A program made the position numbers and the translations under genes. Under the pieces are notes generated by a model that made no database searches, was not told where the DNA came from, and was given only the letters and a program-made list of their open reading frames with translations. This document shows, in pieces, positions 26,638 to 40,074 of a stretch of DNA of 64,000 bases. Each line of letters starts with the position of its first letter. Positions within the stretch are counted from its first letter, which is position 1. Origin of the DNA: Gyrodactylus bullatarudis (lineage: Eukaryota; Platyhelminthes; Monogenea; Gyrodactylidea; Gyrodactylidae); NCBI GenBank assembly GCA_012064415.1, contig SSNU01000055.1, forward strand, positions 868,001-932,000, given 5' to 3'.

Positions 26638-27244
26638 TTTTTAAATCATCACTGTTTAGCTGGGAGGAGGTACCACCCAACTAGATTTCCCTCAGAGATT
26701 GTACATAAAAACTACTGTATGAAAAAAACTGTCAACTGGATTTGCTCTAAAAATGTATGTATAATATATATACGATGTATGTATATAAACCTTTCTTTTA
26801 TAATACAAAAATGACGAGTAGAACACCCAGTTATTTGGATCACCAAGCTTTATATGAATGGACAAGGAAAAAAATCAAAAACTGATAATACACTACAAAT
26901 GTACGGAATGTAGACGTAAAGAGAAAGAATATGAATCATATTAGCCAATATATATATATATACATTTGAACCATCACTTGTTGTGTAACTAAATTGTTAA
27001 CAAAAAAAGAATATGGTGATGTTAGACCCTATTACATACATTTATAATGTATAATGTAAAAACTTGTTACATTTGCACTGTTTCATTCAAGACATTTTGA
27101 AGATTATAAGAATACACGTGAAAAATGAAAAAGATATTCATGTAAAAGAGGGAATAGCTCTGTTGATTTGGAAAGGAGGTTACTCAATTATTTGTGAAGA
27201 GAAAATGGTTACAGAATAATTTCCAAAAAAAATATTTTAATTGT

Positions 27245-27250
27245 TTTATT
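27245..27250 (-). terminator. Polyadenylation signal of HSPBP1
   Basis: AATAAA on the minus strand, about 80 bases past the HSPBP1 stop codon. Confidence 0.45.
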
Positions 27251-27330
27251 TTTACAACTACTTTAGAGTAGATACAGGAAAAATTAGATCACAAATAAAA
27301 GTTAATTGTATTGAATAAGAGGAGGAGAAA

Positions 27331-28367
27331 CTACAAAAAAATACTTTTAAGGCGTAGGTTAGTCTGTTTGATATCTTCGTCAAAGTCATCATTGGCGAGG
27401 CCATCTAAATTATCCAATTTTCTTTTGATAAACTCCCCTAGGCATTCTCTTGACTCTTGGCTGATTTTCGGGACAATTTCTTTCTTAAAGTTGACAAAAC
27501 TCTGTTTGTATTCATCTACATCCTCATTCTTGGGAAGATCAACAGCTAATCTATTCAGGGCTCGGGATAAAAAATCTTCCATCGGTTTGGCTTTTGTCAT
27601 TGCCGCTATGAGGGTTTGTATGTTATTGACACTGCGAAAATCAATCAAATCTTCATCCGACATTTCCCCCACAATTGCAAAGACGAAGAAACTAAACTTT
27701 GTAAATATTGACGAGAGAAGGCCTGACTTTTCGTCTTCCTTTTTAGTCTCGTACAAGGCCAAAAAGCGCCGAGTTAAACTTTCTAATTTGTCCAGCTTTA
27801 TAAAAGATGATAGGCCATTTGGATAGCCACGAATAGAACAGGATAGGGCCAAGATATTCTGCTTAACTAGACCTAAATCATCAGATGATTCAATGTTTTT
27901 GACGAGTTCAATGAGAATTTCGTTATTGAGGACAATCTTTTGGGCTTCAATGTTATTCTGAACGACAGCAGCGAGAATAGCAGCAGCTGCCTGCTTATAC
28001 TCAGAGTTTGGCGATGTTGATAGATCCTTGAGAAGGAGAAGGCCATCAGCTTTAATGAAGACCATGGCTAAATCCATGTTCTCGACAGTGTAGAGAATAT
28101 CATCCAAGTTGCTTAGAACAAAAGAGATGTCTTCATCCTCGGAAGAGTTCATATTTTCCAATACGTTTTGAATCCTTTTTTTGAGTTGCTTAACAACATC
28201 AACGTTGATGGTTTGCAGGACATTGCGAAGAAATTGAGCTCTCTAAAGAATGATAGAATAGTTGAAATTACTTCAGGGTCCATTTCTTCAAACTTTTGTT
28301 CAGATCCTTCTTTGAGACAGAAATTAAGTAAACCTTTTAAATGTTGGGGCATTTTGTCAGTGTCCAT
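27331..28367 (-). CDS. HSPBP1: Hsp70 nucleotide exchange factor, HSPBP1/FES1 family
   Basis: Cytosolic armadillo-type factor that binds the Hsp70 nucleotide-binding domain and promotes ADP release. Exon 1 is 28272-28367 and exon 2 is 27331-28242, giving 335 aa (human HSPBP1 is about 360). The N-terminus MPQHLKGLLNFCLKEGS matches the Fes1/HSPBP1 N-terminal motif. Across the splice the protein reads MDPE then RAQFLRNVLQ, matching the family's MSPERREWLQ-type segment. Armadillo-like helices follow: NMDLAMVFIKADGLLLL, AAAAILAAVVQNN, VKQNILALSCSIRGYPNG, and a C-terminal LGEFIKRKLDNL. It has no signal peptide, which argues against the ER relative SIL1. AATAAA lies at 27245-27250 on the minus strand. 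It is convergent with KIDINS220. Confidence 0.88.
28243..28271 (-). other. 29-nt spliceosomal intron in HSPBP1
   Basis: The intron begins GTAATTTC and ends TTCTTTAG on the minus strand. Removing these 29 bases (not a multiple of three) joins two frames exactly where the family alignment needs it (MDPE|RAQFL). Without splicing, the first frame runs into a stop after 40 unrelated residues. Confidence 0.8.
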
Positions 28368-28980
28368 GTTCTAGTCAGGAATTCTATAGGTAGATTTTAG
28401 ATATATTTCTAGAAATTATTTGAATTGGTTAACATTTAAAACGAAACATTTCATTCATGAACAAAGTGTTTAAGTTGGGTTAATCTTTAGAATTTTTGAC
28501 AAGACTCTTGTCACAAGAGTCACAAGACAAATCAGAAAAGACATTAGACGCTATTTGACAGACAGTCTTAAAATGATATTCAGGTTGTAATTGAAATACT
28601 AATAGTCTCAACTCAAATGTAGCTCTTATGCAAATTCCATACGATAATTTAAAACTAAGCAATTATATCATGGGTTTACTTACAAGTATTATTTGTATAA
28701 GAATATAAATATTTCTGACTAATTGTAGGAAATATTAGAAAGAGTGCAAAACCATTCCCAAAATTCAATTCTGTGGTACAGATTCTGTAATACAGAATTT
28801 CTAATTCTGGTTGTGAATTGACCTTTTTGAATTTTATTGGTCAGGACTCCCTCGACGAATCAAAATCTCTCATCTCTAATTGGCTAGTGAGTAACCAAAC
28901 TTATTTTAATATATTTAGGGAATCATTCAAGCAGATTTTATTCACAATGTTCGACATAAAAAATTAAAGATTGCTGAAAA

Positions 28981-31900
28981 ATGATGAATGCTACAATTCA
29001 AAACATAACTAATCAGGATTTGATGGGAATCGTCATTAGAGAATACTTGAATCTAGATGCTTGGGACATAACCGTCGGTATTGTGGCTCCAATGTTGATA
29101 TTTCTCATTGCTAACATCCTCAACATAGCCCTGTTGGTGATTATAATCAAGAGTCGTGTGCCAAAGTACAACTTTAACAGGAAAATACTCCTTCTACGAA
29201 TAACTTGTGATCTGGCCTTAGTCTGGACTATAATTCCCTTGAGCATATTCACGCGAGCTTACAAGAGTTGGATATTTGGTCTCCTAGCTTGTCAACTGCA
29301 TAGATATGTCATAAACTTTATCACTTGTCTCAGTATTTACTCATTAGTGACAATATCAGTGAATCGGTGTTCAGCTGTTAACCATCGAAGTTTAAGTCTG
29401 ATCAATTCGGACAAAACTATATCCCTAACCCCGTCAACACGACAAGCACAAATTATAACATTTTTAGCGATTGGATTGTCTGCAACTGCTGCCATTCCAG
29501 CTGCTGTTCTTGGGAAGATACAATTGTATCATGAATACTCTTTTTGCATGTGAGTATTTTTTTAAAAATCAGTTCAAAACTTGTAAAGTCCCCCCCCCCT
29601 TAACCCGTTTCATGTCTCAAGTTATTATTTTTTTATTTCTCTTGTTCGCTAAAGGCTTGCTCAAAAAGAAAGCCCAATATTCGAGATACTTCAAGCTAAG
29701 TTAAAAAAAGAAAATTACAGGAACAAGAATACAGCTCTTAGGTATCACTTCCTTGACCATCAATAGTCATGGTCATACTCTTGAAATTGGCTTACTCATC
29801 CTTGATGTGCATCGGGAAGATTATCTTATGATTGATGATGACATTGTTCGCTTACTACTTATAATATGTTGTCTTCTGGCTTGTATTGGTCTATATGGGG
29901 AAAAAGAAAAGGGTGTAGTATTTCTTGAAAAATAATGATTATATTAGTTTTAATAACTTTGATAATATATATATTTCATCACTTGAAGGAAAATTAAAAT
30001 TAAGATTAGAATAAAAAAAATTATGATTAACCTGAAAGAATAGTTTAGACTTGATTCAATTCAATACTTCGAATACAGGTCGTATTTAATTCTGGATAAA
30101 ATCATACTTGAAAACTTTCCATAATTTCATTTCTTTCTTTGTTATGAATTTGTATTTTAACTTCATTAAAATACGTGGGTTTATATAAACAAAAGAAATA
30201 TTTAAAATTATGATGAATTTGTTTTTGATAGTCGATATTAATTTATTCTCAAATAAATTGGCCAAGTTCTAATGTACATGGCAGCTGTTATGACTAGTTT
30301 TGTCAAAAATTCTATAACTAATGTATAACAGGAAATTATTGAGTTTTTTTAAGAGCAGTGCTCTATTAGACAGTAGTGAATCTTTTCAGGAAATTTTGAC
30401 TTACTTTTGGTTCGAATTAAAGGCAAGAATAGAATACTAAAATTCTTAAAATACCACTTTAAAATGCCAGATATCCAAATAAAGTTTTATAAAATGACAG
30501 GCTATATAGAGTTGTAAAATATTTATAAATTTACTAGCAAATTCACCCATTGTACAGTGCAGTGTATTCTTTGAGTAATCAATCAATTCTACACTGTAGA
30601 AGCAGAACAGAAACTGGCCAGACTTACTCTATGATGAATTTGTTACACAGAATATGTATATTGATCTGTTGATATAAAGTAATGCTCTGATTTTTATAAC
30701 TGATGAGAAGGCAGTTTCATAGATGGAAGAGAAATTTTCTCACCTTTGTTTCTTTTTTGAGACAAAATTTCGCTTTTCTTCCCTACTGGCCTAGATTTTT
30801 ATGGGAAAGAAAGTTTCATTATCTCTAGAAAAATTGCATTACTCAAGGATCTTTTACACTGACTTTTTTGTTATAAAAATTTACAAAAGAGTGAATCAAC
30901 ATGAATAAAATACCCATGGGCCTTGGTGATTTTCTAGTCACTAGACACATTTCTTTCAATTGGTGAAAATCAAAAAAAAATTTCATTCTTAAATTTAATT
31001 AATAGATATTTTTCTTGATAAAAAGCGTTTTCCAATGATGAATATCTCTACAGGTCATTCGGACGTATATGCTCGTATAATCTTTAATTATCTTTGTACT
31101 TCTATCAGAGTTGTAGTTGCAATTTTACAACTTGACTCCTATGAAAATGGGCCCCATTTAAGATATTATTCAGTTTTTCTTGACTTTTGAATGTAAATAA
31201 CAGAGCAAAGCTAAAATAATCCTGGGAAAAGATACATGTGATTTGTTAGTTAAACATTATTATTAGCTATAAATAAATGGATGAAAAATTCACCTTATCA
31301 TCATTATACAGAACTAACATCTTATTAGATGTTAACATCAATTTTCTTCATTGATCTATTATTATCATATTATCAGTCTCTTGAAATCGTTTTGATTCTT
31401 CATTATAATCAAGCTCCCATCTGCTCCTTTTTGATAGACTAATAATTTGTTTTCCAAATTTCCTGTCAGTTGAAACCAACTGATGAAATGCCTCAAAGGA
31501 CGGACTTTTGATATTTATGTTGGGTGAAATTTAGGAAGTCACCCAACATATACATGTTACACTTTTAATATTTCTCTCCCAGATTAGACAAATTATTATT
31601 CCAGTTCCAATTATAGAAGTAAAAATAAGTTAAAGAAACAGTTTAAATTTTTCTCATAGTAAAATTCAAATCGCCCTAGCTCCCACAATAATGACGGATT
31701 TCTCTGTAGTATTGTTGTCAAATTCGAACAACTTGAGCCCAAAAATTGAAATTTCGGATATTTTCGAAATTAAAAAATGAGCAAATATTTGTCTGATCGA
31801 TTTGTTTCGGAAATTTCTTTTATTTCAACAGCTCATTTCATTAGTGGACTATGAAAATAGTATTTTTCTTGACATTTGGAAAAAAATAAACCCATCATCT

Positions 31901-34900
31901 TCAACCAGCTTTATTTACGAATATGGTATTTTTTACGAGTCCATCTTTATCTTTTGCCCTCTTAAATCGAAAATTATTGAGTTTAAAGCTATTCTTCCGA
32001 GGATCCAAGCGATTCAATAAAAGATTTTCAAACCTATTCAATAAACAGCCTTACTTGATATCCAAACTACAATAAAATGACTCTTTTCATGTATTTCATA
32101 GAGGGGAAATGGTGCAATAACATGTATCTTCCTTCAAACGTACTCAATAATTTGCAAAATCTATCTCTCATGTTTATAATTCCTTTGAGGAAGGAAAACA
32201 CTTCTTTTCATCTTCTTAATTCTTTTGATTGGTCCAAAGTTTGGGAAGTTCATTTAGAATAGTTTATTGAATAAAACTTGTTTTAATTTTAATCTTCTAC
32301 CTCGAAGAATGCTTAATTCTTTATGATCACGAGGCCCACTTTTACGATCTGAAGAAAAAAATTTGAAAAATCAATTTTCAAGGAACATTTCAAATTTCAA
32401 AGTAGCGCAAAATTCCCATGTTTTTGAACTAATTTCAAAGTGAGAGAGTGATCAAAAGTTGATTTTGAAGAAAAATACTGAATCAGATCTTGAGAATCAC
32501 CCCATCATCGTGTGAAAATTGAATTTTGATTTTTTTGATCATTTTCCCTACTTGAAAATCGATGTGATGATGCTTTGTGAAATGTACATATGGCCCTAAT
32601 ATATATCTTTTTTCTAATTTTCCAAAAAATAATGTGAATTTGATAAAAAGGATCCCTAAAAAACTAAAAGACAAGGGAATTTGGCGCTACTCCGAGATTT
32701 GAATTTTTCAAAATATTTTTTCTTTATATCGTGACTGTGGGACTCATGATGACTAGATTCAAGAAAATTTTGATTTCTTGATGAAAAAATCATAAATTCC
32801 GATCTTCATATTCACTTGCTTTAATATTATCCGAATTAAAAATGAACGATTTATGCTCGAATGAACAAATTCTGGCTGAACGCCATACTATATATACAGC
32901 ATAGCCCCAATATTTTATCTAAAGAGACCCTCTACAACACTCTCAGTCATTTACGAATGTTGCTTTTGTCTCTCTCTGACATGGCAGACTCGTTAAAACG
33001 AATCAGATCAAAAACAAAATGGACATATAGATATTTTACTAAAGCAATAAATTGTCATTATTATTTTGAATGACACTTTTATTGTTAACTATATCAATTG
33101 ATAAGAATAGAATAAGGAGGAAGTCAATGCTTTTGTTTCTATAATAATCCTTTGTATTACATTCCAATGCTATGAGCAGTTATCAAATTGAAATTTAACT
33201 TTGTTTCTCTTTTCATCTCTATTTGTTTTTTTAAAGGAAAAGCAAAAAGTGGATTCTCTATCATCATTGAAATCATAATAACAACGAGACTAAAGTTTTC
33301 CTAAAATCACCAAAAATAATCTCCAAGTATTTTAACCCCGAGAAACATTCAGAAACATCTTTTAATGCTTTTTTAAAATGATTTTTAAAATTTCTTTATC
33401 AAAGGGGATGTTGGAAACTTTACTAACTCGCAAAACCTAGTTAATATGAAGATGGGAATTTATGATTTTTACAAAATTCTTATTTTTTTCATCAAGAAAT
33501 TGAATTTGATCAAGAATTTTTGGAATCTAGATCATGAGGCCCTCTTTAACGACACGGAGAAAAAGAATTTAGAAAAAATCAATTAAGGAAAATACAGCAA
33601 ATTTGAAATCTTGAAGTAGCGCCAAATTTGAGAATCACCCCATAATCGTGTCAAAATCAAAATCTTCATTTTTTTCTCCTAATCGTTAAAGAGGGCCTCA
33701 TGATCTAGATTCCAAAAATTCTTGATCAAATTCGATTTCTTGATGAAAAAATAAGAATTTTGTAAAAATCATAAATTCCCATCTTCATATTAACTAGCTT
33801 CATGTACTATATATACCCATGTTAGCGACAATTTGGGATACATCTAGCTATTCTCGATGATTTTTACAAAAATCTCATTTTTACATCAAGGTATCGAAAT
33901 TTTTGAAAGATTTTTCAGTAACTGATTTAAAATGTACACTTTTACTGATTTGAGAAAAAAATTTTGAAAAAAGGTGGCGTGATTTTTTAATTTTTTTAAA
34001 CTTTGAGTTTAAAATTTTTGTTGATTTCGAGGTCTGAAAGGAATCAAACGTTATTTTTCAGGATCATCATTAGTCAAAGAAAATATTTACTCTTATTCAT
34101 TTTTTTGAAAAAACCTGTCATTTTAAAATGATTTCGGATCACCCTAGTTTATCAATTTCCAAGCAGTAAAAATGATTGAAAAATTTGAAGTAGACTTTCG
34201 CACGTAAATGGTATGTTTTATCAAAAAAATGAATGAGAGTAAATATTTTCTCTGTCTAATGATGATCCTGAAAAATAAGGTATCAATCAGTAAAAGTCAC
34301 CAAAAAATCTTTCAAAAACTTCGATACCTTGATGAAAATATGAGATTTTTGTAAAAATCATGAATTCCCAAATTCATCGAGAATAGCTGTAGATGGGATT
34401 AGATAGGTCTCATACTCTCATAGATTCTGAAAATTGACTAGAACTAAGAAAAGTTTGAATCAAAATTATAAAAACCAAGTTACTTTAAATTCGATTTCAT
34501 CTTTTTCTGCTAGGCCAGAGAGATATCTTTTTTTCGGAAACATTCGCATGAGTGGTTGGAATGTTTGAAAGAAATTTTGATGATTTGTTTACTTTAATGA
34601 TCATTTTGAGTATGTATAATGCAAAAAGAGGTAAAAAGTTCAGAAATTAGTTCTAATTAATAACTCACAACGGATAATTTTTTTTGGCTCTATCATTTTG
34701 GCTGCTAGAATAGATAGAAGCCTTGAGATGTTTTATGCTCTAAAAGATTGATTTTTGAAAAATTCTCAGGTAATAAACTGCAGATTAAACTTTAAACATT
34801 ACCTGAGTGAATAAATAAGATACGTGATGTTAGCAGATTAAGTATTTAATCCAAGTTGTCTGAAAATAACAGAAATGCCTCATTTTTTAATTAAATCTTT

Positions 34901-37900
34901 TTTCTTTTTAATCAACATCGAAAAGACATTGTAGATCAGAATGGTCTTCTTTTGGACTTTTGGGCTTGGACAGGCAAATTCATTGCCTGTAGAAAAGACT
35001 CATGGAACTTTTAATTCAAGAATGAGGATCAGAAAGGTGTGTACCTTCATTTAATTGATTGGACTAGGCTTCTGACAGGTTCCTGAAACTTTCTTATTAT
35101 TCTTAAGTGATATTTACTACAATTGTTGTTCTGAATGATGCTTCAATCGAAATGTTTCTTTTATTTTCATTACACTTTAACATAAATGCCGGTAGTCATC
35201 TGCTTAATTTAGGAACAATTTCCCCTCTAAATCATTGCAGAAATTCTATTCAAGTAATAACGATCAGGCCAGCCCCTCTCCCCCCTTCCATTCATTCCAT
35301 TATGACTACTGACCTTTTCAAAATACCTCTCGTTTTAAAATAAATAATGATATCCACAAAATCATTGATCAATGATAATTTTTCACTGGATCTGTTCTTT
35401 CTCTGATTCAAGAAGAATTTGTAGACGCCAAGTGAAACCAGAGTTTGTCAGTTGAGATTTTCAAGATTCTACCAGCCAATTGGTGTAGCTAGATTCAGTG
35501 AATTCCCCCTGGCAACATAGGGAAACGCTTGGAGCGATAGATATACTAAATTTCCTGCATGTAGTAAACAAAAGAAGAAATCTCGGAGAAACTGCACTTA
35601 ATCTGGCTAATTCAAAAACTTCGACAAATTCTATACTTTTTTAAGAAGAAGAAGAACACTTTACATCAGAAGTATTTTTTAGCCTGGAAAAATTTTTATC
35701 TTTAATTTGAGTATGTTGAAAAGTTTGTAGGAAAAATAGCTAGCAATCATTAGTCATATCGAAAGCTTTCTTGCTTATCACTGATTAGTTATAAGTAGGG
35801 CCTCAAAAATGTACTATTTTTACTCTAGCCAAAAGACTGGCTGAGTTTTAATAATCTGAAGAAAAAATCTGCTTATCTAATCTTATTTGAAAGATAGCTG
35901 GTACTATTTCTGTACTAAATTGTTGCCCAGGTACATTATTTTACTATTTTTCCAAATTTAATCTCAGAATATAGTATTCCTCAACTAGCTACCAACCACA
36001 ATTTTCGATGAATTGATATCTATATTCCTGATATCGAGCTTTCATCATCTAAGAAAATAGCATCTAGATCGTAGCTTTTTGTTGGATAATATTCCTTCAT
36101 GAAGTTTAAATTTCAACTAAAAGGATATACATGTATGTATTTTGTAAAATATGCACAAAAACAGTTGAAGGGTCATTTTTTATCATGGAAAAAAATTTGA
36201 ACAAAATTTTTGACACAAGAATGACTAAAAATTCTGCAACAATTTACTGTAGAGGACTATTTTTTTACTCAAAATCCCTCAAATTTTCTTGAAAGTACTT
36301 GTCTCTACTTATTTTTCATCTTTTTTGGTACTATTTTTGAGGCCCTACTGATAACTTATCAGACATCTTTTGAATGAGTTCAGAGTTCGAATCTTTTGCG
36401 CGACAGATTGAAATATTGTTCAAAGTTTTCTAGATTTTTTTTCAGTGTTATTGTACTTTTATATGTCTATTTATTACCAAAGACTATGTGAATTTAACTC
36501 AATTTTTGAAGAAATAGTGTGGCCTTCATTAAAATGGACGGTATTTTTAATAGCCCTTAGTGTTTCTTATTCATCTTTAATATGCCAAAACCAGAAACTA
36601 ATCAATAGTAACAGTAACGTTGTTCGCTTGCTACCTGACTATGTTTTCTTCTGGCTTGTATTGGTCTATCTGTAGAAAAAGAAAGGGGAGAGAAAGGTGT
36701 AGTATTTCTTAAAGAATAAGGATTATAAAAATTACAGTGACTGTTATAGTTAATTATCAGAATTATTAGAGTAATAACTCTGATAATTTGTAATTCATCA
36801 CTTGAAAGAAAATTAAAATTAAGATTGGAATAAAAAACATTTAGATTACCCTGATAAAAATAGTTTGGAATCACACAATATTTCGAATACTTCTTCTGGC
36901 GTGAGATTTTTCAAAAAACTTAAGATAATAAAACCTTGTGTGTCCAATCAAAACATTAAACTAATTAGATTTCTTCTTAACTTTAATCAATCAATTCTAA
37001 CCAAAGGATTAAAGGTTTCGTAAACGGAAGTTCTCAATTTCAACATTTTCATCAGAGTCTTGAGAAGGAAATATAGATTCTTTCCAAAAACAAGTTTTAG
37101 CTCCAATCCCAAATTTCCGATCACTTCCGATAATTAACTCTGTGAAAAGTGTCAATTGATTAAACGTTGAAAGATAAATTAGGACATTAGATTAAGAATG
37201 CGTAGTAGAGTTGCTGTTAACTAAAATCTGTCTCATTTTTAATCCCTCAGTGTTGTTTGTTGAAAATTTTAGGTCGGTTCTATGTTCTATTCAGTGTAAT
37301 CCTTGTATGAGATCAAAGGCTTAGAGAATATCCTCGCCACAAGTCTATCACTTGAAAATGATTTTATTTGTTAAGCCTTTCGAAAATCCCTTTTGTACTT
37401 GATGGAAATGAAACAAGTGTATTAAAAGAGTCTATTCAAAAGTTACACAAGTTTAAAATAATGTGAATTTGGCACAAACTCTATTATTTCTATTATTTTG
37501 GAGAAACCAGTAGTTTTAAATAGAAAAATAACTTTTTTATATATGCTCACATTTTAGAATCCAAAGAACATTGAATATCTTGTAGAAAATTAGAACCCAT
37601 GTAATAAACTTTTAACTATAGACATTCTGCTGAAACAGAACATAAAAACAAATACTCAAAGGTCAAGAGTCCTTTTTGAAATTCCGTCAAAAAGATTTCT
37701 ACCGTTACACTCGGGAAGGAATTGTAAAAATAGTCAATATAATCTTCAATTTCAAAAGACATGAGGATTTTAAACTTACATGTTTTTTATTCAGACGAAA
37801 TTATAAGAGAACGATAGAATTAGCACAAATTGCATTTTTTGAGAATGTTTAATTAGATTTTAATCTGATATAATTCTCATCATGTTCCTTTCTGTTCCAG

Positions 37901-39094
37901 CGACAAGGAGACAAAAGTGTTTGTATTAATATATGAAATATTTCTGGCATTCTTTATATTTATTGTTCCAATGTTTATAATCTGTCATAGTAATATATCG
38001 GTAACATTTCAACTGAAAAAATCGCAAAATTTTATCGGATTTGAGAGAAATCTTTCCAATTCATTCATACGCAAACGTCAGAGACTTATTCGACTGTTCT
38101 TTTGGATGGCTATAATATTTGTCATCTCCTGGTTTCCCAACAATGTTATCAATATTCTCAGAGCTCAGAGGGATCTTGATAAAAGAATTATTGATTCAGT
38201 CCTCCTGTTGTCAGAGACGAATTCTGTTACAAATTCTGCTTTTCTCCTTATGACGTGTTCAACTTATCGAAAATCTATTTTTGCCCTCAGTCGAAAATTA
38301 TCTACGAAAAAATCATCAAACACTTCTGTGGTAAGTTTGATTCATTTTTATTGTAGTAATATAGACAATGTCACGTTCATGAAAAGTTACATCGACAAAG
38401 TTATTCTTAGAGTACCCCTGATATTTTTGGAATCAACCCATAACTCTCACTAAACCGACTTTCTTGGCCATTAATGCCACAACTTTATAGGTTACAGCTT
38501 TACATTCTCGTACTAAATATTCTGATCGATTTCCTTAAATTATATAAAACCTAGTGAGAATTTAATATATTTACAAAAATAACTCAATATGTTTCTCCAG
38601 ATTCATAGAAAAAAATAATTTTTTAAATTCTAAAACGGAATGAGCTGATAAAATTTTTATCAATTTTGATGATTCAAAGCAGTTAAATGATGATACTTGG
38701 GATCAACATTGAACGAAGAATTGGAAAAGTGGAAATTTAGGACATTTACGAAATTCGAAAGACGGCCTAATTTTGGTCAGATTGAATTTTTTCACATCTT
38801 ATTAGCTCATTCCGTTTTAGAATTCAAAAGAATTATATTTTTCTGTGAATCTGGAGAAAAATATTGAGTTTTTTGTAAAAATAGTAAATTCTCATCATTA
38901 TGTCAATTAGGCTTAAATGATATTGAACTTACACGACTATGCTAATAATAGATTACTCAAGAAAGATATTCATCAAAATGTCAACAAAGTCTGGAGAACT
39001 TTAGCTCTTCTAAAATCAATTTTCTAAATCAATCATTATCAATATAGTATTAATCAATTGAAATTTTACATTTTTTCCTTCACAGGGACCCTAG
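28981..39094 (+). CDS. Divergent class A (rhodopsin-like) G protein-coupled receptor
   Basis: Exon 1 is 28981-29549, exon 2 is 37901-38330, and a probable terminal exon starts at 39086 and adds only two codons before TAG (39092-39094). The total is 335 aa. The N-terminus has two N-glycosylation sequons (NAT, NIT). TM1 is IFLIANILNIALLVIII; TM2 keeps the conserved Asp (TCDLALVW); the TM3 Cys is in LLACQLHRY. The DRY position reads NRC, so Arg is kept and Asp lost. TM5 opens exon 2. TM6 reads SWFP where CWxP is usual, and TM7 has NSAFL in place of NPxxY. Splice phase 2 joins the exons exactly at the second extracellular loop Cys. The overall pattern suggests a neuropeptide-type receptor, but no ligand class can be assigned. 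An unspliced exon 2 would instead stop at 38453. Confidence 0.8.
32318..32830. repeat. Foldback element in the GPCR intron
   Basis: The arms begin near ATCACGAGGCCCACTTTTAC and are mirrored near 32725-32755. It belongs to the same loose family as 33440-33800, 44640-44935 and 61610-62010 (TTCGATTTCTTGATGAAAAA). Confidence 0.55.
33440..33800. repeat. Foldback element in the GPCR intron
   Basis: TAATATGAAGATGGGAATTT and GATCATGAGGCCCTCTTTAA are mirrored at 33680-33795. Confidence 0.7.
33840..34392. repeat. Foldback element in the GPCR intron
   Basis: Left end AGCTATTCTCGATGATTTTT; right end ATTCATCGAGAATAGCT. A partial relative lies at 53340-53480. Confidence 0.7.
38540..38920. repeat. Foldback element, shorter relative of 2826-3581
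   Basis: AACTCAATATGTTTCTCCAG is mirrored by CTGGAGAAAAATATTGAG near 38850. It lies in the last GPCR intron. Confidence 0.65.
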
Positions 39095-39154
39095 ATCTTG
39101 GAACCTGGCAAAAAGTTAAATATACAGTACATCCTTGTGAAGTCAGATTATTTT

Positions 39155-39160
39155 AATAAA
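39155..39160 (+). terminator. Probable polyadenylation signal of the GPCR gene
   Basis: AATAAA 61 bases after the putative stop in the terminal exon, whose acceptor (TTTTTTCCTTCACAG) is strong. Confidence 0.4.
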
Positions 39161-40074
39161 TCATTCGGAAAAAGTCACTATTCTTTCTTTCTTTTGAATA
39201 TTCATAAATGAAAATGTATACTTTGAACTGTGTATGGAGAGTGATCGGAAAAATTTACATAAAAAATCTGAATAATAAATTGAGTAAAAATACTGAAACC
39301 GCCTGTAAGCTCGACCAAAACAGGGTTAGTCCTCATTGGCTGCTACTACGAGATTGTTGATTTTTAATGAATAGTCCAGCACCTATTCTTATACAAAGTG
39401 CTTAGGTTCTTTGTATTTGGTAATGGATTAGCCCATGTCGCTGATTGTTACAACTTACTAATGGATTCAATCGTGACTAGTACGAAAGAAACTCACAAAG
39501 CATTTAGAAATAATCTAAGCATACATTTTTGGAATACATTATAGGAATCAGCGTGAAATTATCTATCAGACCTCGGTGAGTTTAAATTTCTAACGATTCT
39601 GAAATCATTCACGTCCGTATCATTTCAACTTTTTCCCAATCTTCATAAGTATAATGGGGATTTTTATACTGTAAGTTAAGATTCTGTCTATCTTTTGTTC
39701 CCATGAGATGAAAGTGAAAAGCTTTAGGAAGATTATCTTCGGACACATTTCAAAAGTCGGGCAAGCAACTACATTGTACTGCATAGAATTTGATTTTAAT
39801 CATAAAAATACATTTACCAGCCAATAAGATGTTACAGTCTGTTAGTTTATTCAATATTTTAACCAAGCCGATGTAAGAATCTGATAAGGATGCCCTTTGT
39901 GTTGTAAAGTCGATTCGAAATTATATAATAAAAATTTCTACCGAAATTCAAATTTTGACTAGGTCTATAAGTATTTCTTTATATCCACACCGATTCTTTC
40001 TTACTCGACAAACTGGAAGACAACGCGACGGCTAAACTTTCCTCGCTTTTGGTTAATATAAAACCAATTGATAT

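Larger units (their letters stand above)
29550..37900. other. GPCR intron 1 (8.35 kb), repeats only
   Basis: GTGAGT donor to a TTCCAG acceptor. It contains dispersed repeat copies at about 29868-30075 and 36622-36890, foldback elements at about 32318-32830, 33440-33800 and 33840-34392, and no recognisable coding exon. The 76-aa and 78-aa ORFs near 36445 and 35107 show no family features. Confidence 0.6.

Noticed and set aside
28149..28367. Separate 72-aa protein on the minus strand
   Set aside because: Only its first 32 codons are HSPBP1 exon 1. The rest is the 29-nt intron plus exon 2 read in the wrong frame.
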